Below are positions 24,880 through 32,516 of a stretch of DNA of 64,000 nt, piece after piece. The stretch's first letter is position 1, and each line of letters begins with the position of its first letter. The position numbers were made by a program, and so were the translations under genes. Source of the DNA: Bacteroidota bacterium (GTDB lineage Bacteria > Bacteroidota > Bacteroidia > Chitinophagales > BACL12); contig JADKAC010000005.1 in NCBI GenBank assembly GCA_016715425.1, forward strand, positions 434,001 through 498,000, read 5' to 3'. The notes under the pieces were generated by a model. The model was not told the DNA's origin, ran no database searches, and saw nothing but the letters and a program-made list of their open reading frames with translations.

Positions 24880-26364
24880 ATGAAAAGAATATTTATTTTC
24901 ATTGCATGCGCCTTTTGCGCATGCAATGCCTTTTCGCAATATGATGCTAACTGGGCTTTTGGCGATGGAACTGGATTGTTTTTTAGCGAGGATACTATTA
25001 TACCCTTTGAATCATCAATATCTGGATTTGAAGCACAAGCAAGTATTTCGGACAGCAGCGGTAATTTATTATTTTATACAAATGGTCAGAATGTTTGGAA
25101 TAGGGAGCATGAATTAATGCCAAATGGCACAGGACTCAAAATTGGTAAATTAAGCCCGGATTCTGCATTCGGTTCAAGTATAACACAAGGAGTAATAATT
25201 TTACCCATGCCATTATCCGAACGCATGTATTATATATTTTATAATAAGGATAACGCTTTGGAAAATGGCCTCGATTATTGTGTGGTTGATATGGATGCAG
25301 AAAGTGGACTTGGAGATGTAATTGAAAAAAATATAACTATATTAGAAAGACCAACAACAGAAAAAATGCAAGCAGTTCAGCATGCCAATGGAAGGGACTG
25401 GTGGTTAATGATTCATAGCAGCATTATTATAACAGATGAAGATTGGCCGGACTATATCACCACTTTTTTGATAACACCATCTGGTATTGAAGGTCCGTTC
25501 GACCAGGAGCCTGGATTTGAAACTGTAGATGATGATAATTATAATGGTTTAGGTCAAATGAAATTTAATAGACAAGGGAATATGCTTGCCTATACAAGAG
25601 GGAAACATGTGGAACTTGCCGATTTTGATCGTTGTACTGGTTTATTGTCAAATTGGTACACAATTAAAAACGTACATGAGTATGGTACTTATGGGTGTGA
25701 ATTTTCGCCTGATGGAACTAAATTATACATAACTGGAGGAATAGTTTCGCCAAGTAATAATACCCAACTTTATCAATATTGTTTAAATTGTAAGGATGAA
25801 ATAATTGATTCTACGAAACAACTTATTTATAAGGAAAATTTTGAAGATTTTAAATTAGGGCAACTTCAATTAGGTACAAACAATAGAATCTTCATTGCAA
25901 TGACTTATATATATCCGGATTATATTTTTAGTTTTCAGAATATGAATTTATCAATTATTAATACACCTAATAATATAGGTCTAAGTTCGGATTTTGATAC
26001 TTTAACGTTATCGTTAAATGGTAAAGGTGTGAAAGGAGGTCTTCCCAACATGCCCAACTATAATCTGGGTGCATTAGCAGGCAGTGGATGTGATACTGTA
26101 ATTTCCGGTGTAATTAATTCGGAGCAATTAAAAAATGCCATTACATTTTATCCCAATCCCGCATACGACTACATCATTATTTCAGGAGATATAAATGCAA
26201 ATGATATTTTAAAAATATACAGTGCAGATGGCAGAGTTGTGTTGCAGGAAAAAATAAATACAACAAATACGAAAGTGGATATTTCTAAGCTTCCTCCGGG
26301 TGTGTATGTTATTCAAATAAGTGAAGATGGGTTGGTGAAGTATTCGGAGAAGTTATTCAAATAG
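24880..26364 (+). CDS. T9SS-exported beta-propeller protein, tandem copy 2
   Basis: 494 residues, paralogous to the preceding gene throughout: signal peptide (FIFIACAFCACNAFSQ), then YDANWAFGDGTGLFF, GNLLFYTNGQNVWNREHELMPNG, EKMQAVQHANGRDWWLM and GLPNMPNYNLGALAG, each with a counterpart in copy 1. The T9SS type A domain starts at about residue 420 (FYPNPAYDYIIISG). Function is unknown; the propeller and exported state suggest a surface-binding role. It starts on the base immediately after the stop of copy 1. Like copy 1, its signal-peptide code contains a perfect hairpin with the loop at nucleotides 33-37. Confidence 0.85.
   Translation: MKRIFIFIACAFCACNAFSQYDANWAFGDGTGLFFSEDTIIPFESSISGFEAQASISDSSGNLLFYTNGQNVWNREHELMPNGTGLKIGKLSPDSAFGSSITQGVIILPMPLSERMYYIFYNKDNALENGLDYCVVDMDAESGLGDVIEKNITILERPTTEKMQAVQHANGRDWWLMIHSSIIITDEDWPDYITTFLITPSGIEGPFDQEPGFETVDDDNYNGLGQMKFNRQGNMLAYTRGKHVELADFDRCTGLLSNWYTIKNVHEYGTYGCEFSPDGTKLYITGGIVSPSNNTQLYQYCLNCKDEIIDSTKQLIYKENFEDFKLGQLQLGTNNRIFIAMTYIYPDYIFSFQNMNLSIINTPNNIGLSSDFDTLTLSLNGKGVKGGLPNMPNYNLGALAGSGCDTVISGVINSEQLKNAITFYPNPAYDYIIISGDINANDILKIYSADGRVVLQEKINTTNTKVDISKLPPGVYVIQISEDGLVKYSEKLFK
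24900..24928 (+). promoter_or_regulatory. Hairpin within the signal-peptide code, copy 2
   Basis: CATTGCATGCGC (24900-24911), loop CTTTT (24912-24916), GCGCATGCAATG (24917-24928): 12 perfect base pairs at nucleotides 21-49 of the gene. Compared with copy 1, five pairs differ and all are compensated; only the outermost pair of copy 1 is lost. Confidence 0.8.
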
Positions 26365-26766
26365 TATCGGGTAGTGGGTATAGGGTATTGGGTATTGAGA
26401 AATCAGTTGTCAGTAATTAGTAATGAATATTCAGTGAGAAAGTTTTTTCCGCCGGAACTTGAAACTTGAAAATCGAAACCCAAAAATCCATTGTCAACTA
26501 TCCATTGTCAATTAATAAAGTCCACTGGCAATTTATAATGTCACCCCTTCGGGGTTTGTATTTTTTGTTCGTGTTGTTTGTTAAAATAATGACAACCCTT
26601 CGGGTTTATCACCGAATCATTTCATTCTCACCCCGATAGATATCATGGGCACATTTTCAAATTTGCACATTAAACACATCGGCTAATCAGCTAATCAACC
26701 AATCAGCTAATTCTACATTCCTAATTCTCAATTCCTAATTCTTAATTCTTAATTCTTAATTCTCAC
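26365..26766. repeat. Repeat-filled region between convergent genes
   Basis: The start has GGGTATTG words like those at 22783. Two small palindromes with the same TTC centre follow, ACCCCTTCGGGGT (26543-26555) and AACCCTTCGGGTT (26594-26606). After these come CAGCTAATCA words and a tandem run of AATTCTT/AATTCCT units just before the stop of the permease gene. No coding sequence is visible. Confidence 0.65.
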
Positions 26767-27975
26767 TCATCCTCGCATTATATTCTTCTCATTATTAAAG
26801 AATCTCACGCTAATTATTAAGCTGATTCCGGCATACACTAATAATGAAACATAAGTAAGTATTAATGGTATTGGTTGTGCAGTTCCTGAAATAATTTCTT
26901 TGGCTCCTAATGACACATTTAATATGGGAATAAATGCGGTGGTGGTATCTAATCGAACACCGGGCATCATACCTATAATTGCAGGAAGCACTACTATTAT
27001 CATCAGTGGACTGATATAACTCTGTGCTTCTTTAAATGATCTTGCATAAATAGATAGCATCAGTAAAAGTGCTGCAAAGAAAATATTTAATGGAAGTAGA
27101 ATTAATAATAATTGAATTACGGTGCCCGGTTCTAAAATGCCATTCATTAATTCTGCCATTGCGCCGCCGCCTGCCATATCCCCTGAATCAAAATTTATTT
27201 TTGCTGCGATAAGCATTCCGATGATTGCACTTATTGCAGAAATAAATCCGGATAATGCAACAACTAAAAATTTACCTATATATATTTCAACTCTGCTTGC
27301 TGATGAAACTAATAATGTCTCTAACGTACCTCTTTCTTTTTCTCCCGCTGCTAAATCTATTGCAGGATACATACAACCGAGTAAACAAAATATCATAAAG
27401 AAATACGGAATCATTCCACCGATGATTGCACCTGTTTGTTCACGTTCACTTGCAAGATTAATTCCTCTGGATGATGCAGGATTTAATTGTGTGGCATTTA
27501 TATTTAGTTGCGCTATTCTTTTTGCACCGAGTATGCCTTGAAATTCTGCATCCATTTTTCGAATACCATCTACTTTATATTCATTATTAGTTGAGTTGTA
27601 ATAATAATTATAAGTGGTTGGCAAAATAGAATCAATAGCGGCAACAAAATCTGCAGGAAACCAATAGATCACATCAAAGCTATCTGTGGTAACTAATTGC
27701 TTTGCTGTAATTGTATCTATTGCAAGATTTGTAATTCTTGTTTGCTTAGTGGAGTGTGCGTATTCATCAAATAACATTTCGCCACCGGTTTCAATAATAC
27801 CAATTCTTGTAATACTTGCATCCGCTTTTTCTTGCTGTGATTCCAAAAAATTTGTAACCACTGTGAGTATTACAGGATAAAGTAACAAAGGCATTAACAG
27901 CATCATGTATAATGTGCGTTTATCCCGTGTAACATCTTTAAATTCTTTTCGGAATATGGTAAATATATTTTTCAT
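26767..27975 (-). CDS. ABC-2 type exporter permease (NatB-like)
   Basis: 402-residue membrane component of an ABC exporter. It has one N-terminal transmembrane helix (LYMMLLMPLLLYPVILTVV), a large extracytoplasmic loop of about 150 residues, then five or more helices (MIPYFFMIFCLLGCMYPAIDLAAGEKERGTLETLLVS begins the block at about 190). AGEKERGTLETLLVSSASR is the signature of the ABC-2/NatB permeases. It is preceded by its ATPase with an 11-base gap. Family members export sodium, peptides or drugs; the substrate cannot be deduced. Confidence 0.85.
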   Translation of the reverse strand: MKNIFTIFRKEFKDVTRDKRTLYMMLLMPLLLYPVILTVVTNFLESQQEKADASITRIGIIETGGEMLFDEYAHSTKQTRITNLAIDTITAKQLVTTDSFDVIYWFPADFVAAIDSILPTTYNYYYNSTNNEYKVDGIRKMDAEFQGILGAKRIAQLNINATQLNPASSRGINLASEREQTGAIIGGMIPYFFMIFCLLGCMYPAIDLAAGEKERGTLETLLVSSASRVEIYIGKFLVVALSGFISAISAIIGMLIAAKINFDSGDMAGGGAMAELMNGILEPGTVIQLLLILLPLNIFFAALLLMLSIYARSFKEAQSYISPLMIIVVLPAIIGMMPGVRLDTTTAFIPILNVSLGAKEIISGTAQPIPLILTYVSLLVYAGISLIISVRFFNNEKNIMRG

Positions 27976-27986
27976 CTGTGTAGTAT

Positions 27987-28769
27987 TTAGGCTTTAGTGT
28001 TTTCGTGATTAGTTGCAATGCGAATAAACTCATCTTCCAATGTTGGTTCTTGCATTGTTGATTTAAAATTTTCGTAAGTATTATTATAAATTAAATCGCC
28101 CTTATGAATAATTGCAAGATCATCACTCAACATATTTACTTCACTCATAATATGCGTAGAAAAAATAACGGTTTTATTTTGATCTCTGCAATCACGAATT
28201 AATTGAATAATATTTTTTGCAGTGAGTACATCTAATCCTGAAGTTGGTTCATCAAATACCACTACTTCCGGATCGTGAATCATGGTGCGGGCAATAGAAA
28301 CTTTTTGTTTCATACCGGTACTGAATTTTGCAATGCGTCTGTTTGCAAATGAATTTATATCCAATCTGTCGAACAATTCTTTTTTTCTTTTTTCAATTAA
28401 GTCATCCGGCATTCCACTTAATTTCCCGAAGTAAGTAATAAACTCATTCGGTGTAAGTCTGTCGTATAATCCTGTAGAGCCGGTAAGAAATCCCAATCGT
28501 CTGCGTACTTCCACTTCTTGCTCCACCACATCATAACCCGCTACTTTTATATGTCCGCCTGTTGGCTTTAATATCGTTGCAATCATGCGTAACGTAGTTG
28601 TTTTTCCCGCACCATTCGGACCCAGTAAAGTAAAGATGCGACCGGGTTTACAGCTAAAGGAAATATTGCTGACTGCATCAATTGTGTTGCCCGAAATTTC
28701 GGCGCCCATTTCTTTTTGTTGCTTTTTTGAAAGCGAAAATGTTTTTGAAAGATTAATTACTTCAATCAT
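27987..28769 (-). CDS. ABC transporter ATPase (NatA-like)
   Basis: 260-residue ATP-binding subunit: Walker A GPNGAGKTT (about 49-57), signature FSTGMKQKVSIAR (about 148-160), Walker B VVVFDEPTSGLD (about 168-179) and switch STHIMSE. The N-terminal phrase IEVINLSKTFSLSK with the following basic insertion resembles NatA-type ATPases. It is 3 bases downstream of the TraB/GumN gene and 11 bases upstream of the permease, so it forms the third gene of a four-gene minus-strand operon. Confidence 0.9.
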   Translation of the reverse strand: MIEVINLSKTFSLSKKQQKEMGAEISGNTIDAVSNISFSCKPGRIFTLLGPNGAGKTTTLRMIATILKPTGGHIKVAGYDVVEQEVEVRRRLGFLTGSTGLYDRLTPNEFITYFGKLSGMPDDLIEKRKKELFDRLDINSFANRRIAKFSTGMKQKVSIARTMIHDPEVVVFDEPTSGLDVLTAKNIIQLIRDCRDQNKTVIFSTHIMSEVNMLSDDLAIIHKGDLIYNNTYENFKSTMQEPTLEDEFIRIATNHENTKA

Positions 28770-28772
28770 AAT

Positions 28773-29669
28773 TTAAAGTGGTTTTAATGTATAGCCTTTG
28801 TCTTTTAATAATTGTATTACTCCAGTATCGAATGGTAAATGTCCGGCACCAACTGCAATAAATGAAGCACCTGATTGCATGATGGATTCAATTTCAGGAA
28901 TCCATTTTTTATTGCGGTTGATGAGCATTACATCTTCGTATTTCATCAAGCCTTCATCGCCCTCGTTCATTAGTGTGCTGATAGTTTCCAAATCTTCTGA
29001 TTTATAAGCTTGAATGATCGCATCCCATTGTGCATTCAGATTTGTTGTATCATTTATTCCATCTACCATCCATTGCAATTGTTCGATATAGGGAATGCTA
29101 TCAAAAATTGCCAACTGATCATCTACTGTTTCCAAACCTTTTATTTTCTTTTTGTTTTGCATACTCTGCATTAAAAAATATAATTCATACGATTCAATTT
29201 CACCATCAATTATATTAGTGAGCAGAAGTTGTTGAAGTGCCAAGGGTTTTTTATTATCGAATTCTTCAAGATTAATATCAAAAGAATCTATCAGATATGT
29301 TTTTAATATTTGATAATCATCGGGTGCCATCATGCCGCTGATAGTTTGTCCTTCGGGTAATTCCATTTTTTTTTCTAAACCCATTAATGCAGACATATCA
29401 TCCAACTTAATTTCAAATGCCACCTGATTGCAAAGTTTAAAAACAGAATCTACTTCTTTACGCACAAAAAAATCTTCTTTGCTAATTAAATGAATAGTGC
29501 CATATAAATAGGAAGGAGAAGTAAGTCCATTACCGGAAATTTCCCAAAGCAATGAGGATGTTTTTGTTTCTGTTTGTGCATTAACCGGCTTTGCAAATAT
29601 TAGAAAAGCAACACAGCTTATTACAACTATTCTTATTTTAATAAATACTATTCTATTTAAATTTATCAC
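28773..29669 (-). CDS. TraB/GumN family protein, secreted
   Basis: 298 residues with an N-terminal export signal (to about residue 32, ...AKPVNAQ). The TraB/GumN hallmarks are LYGTIHLISKEDF (about 55-67) and AVGAGHLPFDTGVIQLLKDKGY (about 272-293), the two GxxH motifs thought to form a metal-dependent protease-like site in the Tiki/TraB/PrgY superfamily. The gene overlaps the S9 peptidase by 4 bases and precedes the NatAB genes by 3. Location would be periplasm or outer membrane surface. Activity is inferred only from the superfamily. Confidence 0.82.
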   Translation of the reverse strand: MINLNRIVFIKIRIVVISCVAFLIFAKPVNAQTETKTSSLLWEISGNGLTSPSYLYGTIHLISKEDFFVRKEVDSVFKLCNQVAFEIKLDDMSALMGLEKKMELPEGQTISGMMAPDDYQILKTYLIDSFDINLEEFDNKKPLALQQLLLTNIIDGEIESYELYFLMQSMQNKKKIKGLETVDDQLAIFDSIPYIEQLQWMVDGINDTTNLNAQWDAIIQAYKSEDLETISTLMNEGDEGLMKYEDVMLINRNKKWIPEIESIMQSGASFIAVGAGHLPFDTGVIQLLKDKGYTLKPL

Positions 29670-31492
29670 GAGTTATTTTTATTTGTATTCAACAAATGTT
29701 CTGTAAAGAATTGCTCCATTGCTTCATAAAATTCAAAGCGATTTTCTTCATTTGCAAAACCATGTCCTTCATTTTCTTTCACCATATATTTTACTTCCAC
29801 ACCATTATTGCGCATTGCTTCCACCATCTGATCACTTTCTGCTTGCACTACTCTCGGATCTTTTGCACCCTGTGCAATAAACAGTGGCACTTTAATTTTA
29901 TCTGCATGAAAAACAGGTGAAGTATTTTCAAATTGTGTTTTATCTGTTTCCGGATTTCCAACCATTTCATACATCATTTCTAAATACGGTTCCCAATATG
30001 GCGGAATGGTTTTCATAAACGTAAATAAATTTGATACGCCTACATAATCAACTCCACATGCATATAAATCAGGAGTGAAAGCCAGACCTGCTAATGTTGC
30101 ATAACCACCATAACTTCCACCATAAATTCCAATGCGATTTTTATCTGCAATACCTTTATCAATTAACCAATGCACACCATCAGTAATATCATCCTGCATT
30201 TTTTTTCCCCATTGTTTAAAAGATGATTCTAAAAATGCTCTTCCATATCCTGTACTCCCACGAAAATTCATTTGCAAAACAGCAAAGCCTCGGTTAGCAA
30301 GAAATTGCACATCGGGTTGAAAGTGCCATTCATCTCTTGCCCAGGGACCACCATGTGGATTTACAATTACAGGCACCGGCAATTTTGTATCGGCAGGTAA
30401 TGTTAAGTATCCGTGAATTTTCAATCCATCTCTGCTGCTATATTCTATTGCTTGCATTGATTGCAATTGATTAGGATCTAACCACGGACTTACATTTGCA
30501 AGATGTGTGAGTTTTTCTGTTGCAACATCATAGATATAATAATTGCCAAGCGATTTATCGGATAATGTTCTTATAATAAAAATATCTTCTGCTTTATTTC
30601 TAGCGGTAATATAAATTTCAGCATCGTAATTTATTTGTGCTCTAATATTTTCATACACCTGTTTTGTAAAGTCATCAAAGAAATGCAGTTCAGTTTTCCA
30701 GGTAGTAAATTTTGCATAAGTAATTACTTTGCGTTTGCGTGAATAATATATGCCGGAAATATCTACTGCATCATGTTCAAATAATACTTCAGTTTCTTTA
30801 GCTGTTTCCGGATCAAATAATACAACCGCCATTTTATCTCTGTTCAGATTTGATAATGCATATACTTGCTTATTATCAAAATCAAAAAACACCGGCATAA
30901 TTCCTTCTTTAAAATTTGTGGTAAGAATATTTTCAAAAGTTGCAGAACCATTTTTTCTGTAAAGCAAACTTGTATTCACGCCATCAGTTGTCATAGCCAT
31001 ACGTACTGCTCCCGTATGATCGGTAATCCATTGTGTAATATTCCCGGGATTCTCTTCCACCAATTTTAATTCTCCCGTTAATGCATTTAATTTATATACA
31101 TCAAAAAAAACAGGATTGCGTTTATTCATTTGAATTAAAACAAATTCCGGCTCATCTATTAATTCATCAACAATACTTGTCTTTACATTTTCGAAAGGAG
31201 TTACATCTGTTGATTCTCCTGAAATTAAATCCGTGATATATAAATGTTCATTTTCATCTCCACCGGTATCTTGCAAAAAAGCAAGCTTAGAATTATTCAA
31301 CCAGAAGTAAAACATGATATCTCTTTCTGTTTGATTCGTAATACATTTTATTTCTTCCGTTTCTCTATTTTGAATATGAATATTTAAACGATTATTTACA
31401 GAAGCCAACCAGGAAATATGAGTTCCGTCCTTTGAAATTTTAAAACCTGTTTTATCGGGATTGCGAAAAAAATCTCTTAATGGAATTGCCAT
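29666..31492 (-). CDS. S9 family peptidase (prolyl-oligopeptidase/acylaminoacyl type)
   Basis: 608-residue serine peptidase. An N-terminal beta-propeller (about 1-340) gates a C-terminal alpha/beta-hydrolase domain. The nucleophile is in GIYGGSYGGYATLAG, the acid in GAKDPRV and the His in ENEGHGF, all within the last 170 residues; NPHGGPWARDEW forms the oxyanion region. There is no signal peptide, so it probably acts on cytoplasmic oligopeptides. It is the first gene of an operon with TraB/GumN (4-base overlap) and the NatAB exporter. Confidence 0.9.
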   Translation of the reverse strand: MAIPLRDFFRNPDKTGFKISKDGTHISWLASVNNRLNIHIQNRETEEIKCITNQTERDIMFYFWLNNSKLAFLQDTGGDENEHLYITDLISGESTDVTPFENVKTSIVDELIDEPEFVLIQMNKRNPVFFDVYKLNALTGELKLVEENPGNITQWITDHTGAVRMAMTTDGVNTSLLYRKNGSATFENILTTNFKEGIMPVFFDFDNKQVYALSNLNRDKMAVVLFDPETAKETEVLFEHDAVDISGIYYSRKRKVITYAKFTTWKTELHFFDDFTKQVYENIRAQINYDAEIYITARNKAEDIFIIRTLSDKSLGNYYIYDVATEKLTHLANVSPWLDPNQLQSMQAIEYSSRDGLKIHGYLTLPADTKLPVPVIVNPHGGPWARDEWHFQPDVQFLANRGFAVLQMNFRGSTGYGRAFLESSFKQWGKKMQDDITDGVHWLIDKGIADKNRIGIYGGSYGGYATLAGLAFTPDLYACGVDYVGVSNLFTFMKTIPPYWEPYLEMMYEMVGNPETDKTQFENTSPVFHADKIKVPLFIAQGAKDPRVVQAESDQMVEAMRNNGVEVKYMVKENEGHGFANEENRFEFYEAMEQFFTEHLLNTNKNNS

Positions 31493-31516
31493 TCTACTTT
31501 ATTAATTTGAAGTCAG

Positions 31517-31524
31517 CAAATGTA
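31517..31524 (-). promoter_or_regulatory. Putative -7 element for the S9 peptidase operon
   Basis: On the minus strand this reads TACATTTG (TAnnTTTG), 24 bases upstream of the ATG at 31492. No TTG at the expected distance. Confidence 0.4.
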
Positions 31525-31589
31525 GTACTTCTTGTGCATGGCTTTCACTATTGCATTTACAAATACTATTAAGAGTTGTTAATAGTGAA

Positions 31590-31645
31590 AAGTGAATGGT
31601 GAATTGTGAATTGTGAGAAGTGAATGGTGAATTGTGAATTGTGAA
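31590..31645. repeat. Tandem pair of 28-bp repeats
   Basis: Two adjacent 28-base units (31590-31617 and 31618-31645), each beginning AAGTGAATGGTGAATTGTGA, differ only at the last base. The stretch continues into related GTGAATTGTGA, GTAATCAGT and CAGTAATGAG words up to about 31690. Confidence 0.75.
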
Positions 31646-31815
31646 AAGTGAGTAATCAGTATTAAGTGATCAGTAATGAGTAATCAGTGAGGAGTTTTTT
31701 TTCAATAGTCAATACTCAATAGTCAACGTTATTTGCCAATAGCTAAAGGCCAAAAGCCAATAGCTTGATTTTTTCATTGTCAACTGTCAATTGTCAATTT
31801 TCAACTGTCAAAGTT
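31646..31815. repeat. Word-like repeats up to the rpe promoter
   Basis: AGTAATCAGT words (31648-31690), AGTCAATACTCAATAGTCAA, then GCCAATAGCTAAAGGCC-like words and finally TGTCAACTGTCAATTGTCAA units (31779-31810). These are the reverse complement of the TTGACA-based units at 34991 and 52268. The block abuts the rpe promoter. Confidence 0.6.
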
Positions 31816-31823
31816 TATCTTTG
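31816..31823 (+). promoter_or_regulatory. -7 element for rpe, nearly leaderless
   Basis: TATCTTTG fits TAnnTTTG; a TTG lies 22 bases upstream (31791-31793). The ATG at 31828 follows after only 4 bases, so the transcript would start at or next to the start codon. Confidence 0.55.
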
Positions 31824-31827
31824 CAAC

Positions 31828-32490
31828 ATGAGTCATTTAGTAGCTCCTTCTATATTATCCTGTGATTTCGCTTACGTAGCACGTGATGTGGAAATGATTA
31901 ATTCATCTGCCGCTGATTGGTTGCATGTGGATGTAATGGATGGTGTGTATGTTCCCAATATTAGTTTTGGATTGCCTGTGGTGGAAGCTATGAAACGCCA
32001 TTCTAAAATTCCTTTGGATGTGCATTTAATGATAGTGGAACCGCAAAATTATATTGATGATTTTCGCAAAGCAGGAGCGGATAGAATTTCTATTCATGTA
32101 GAAGCATGTATTCATTTGCATGCTGCTGTTGCGCAAATTAAAAAATCAGGAGCCAAAGCAAGTATTGCAATTAATCCTTCAACATCACTTTCTGCACTGG
32201 AAGAAATTTTACCTTTTATTGATGGAGTATGTTTGATGAGTGTAAATCCCGGATTTGGTGGTCAAGCTTTTATTGAAACAGCAATTAATAAAATAAAAAA
32301 ATTAAAGCAGATGATTCAGCATTGCAGCAACGAAGTATTGATTGAAGTGGATGGTGGTGTGAAGTTGGATAATGCGCAAAGAATATTAGATGCTGGTGCT
32401 GATATTTTAGTAAGTGGCAGTGGTGTATTCTCACAAGCAGATCCTATTGCTGCAATTCAAACACTGAAAAATCTTCAAAGAAATAATTAA
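31828..32490 (+). CDS. rpe: Ribulose-phosphate 3-epimerase
   Basis: TIM-barrel enzyme interconverting ribulose 5-phosphate and xylulose 5-phosphate in the pentose phosphate pathway. From the ATG at 31828 the product is 220 residues, the usual size. A longer frame from 31765 would be translated from repeat DNA and the promoter, and is rejected. Landmarks: VAPSILSCDFAYV, HVDVMDGVYVPNISFG (metal-binding His and Asp), PLDVHLMIVEP, MSVNPGFGGQAFI and VDGGVKLDNA. The TonB-receptor gene follows after 26 bases. Confidence 0.95.
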   Translation: MSHLVAPSILSCDFAYVARDVEMINSSAADWLHVDVMDGVYVPNISFGLPVVEAMKRHSKIPLDVHLMIVEPQNYIDDFRKAGADRISIHVEACIHLHAAVAQIKKSGAKASIAINPSTSLSALEEILPFIDGVCLMSVNPGFGGQAFIETAINKIKKLKQMIQHCSNEVLIEVDGGVKLDNAQRILDAGADILVSGSGVFSQADPIAAIQTLKNLQRNN

Positions 32491-32516
32491 TTATTAAAGC
32501 CCTCGTTTACTCATAC

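Noticed and set aside
31765..31827. Upstream start for rpe
   Set aside because: The added residues would be translated from repeat DNA and from the promoter itself.
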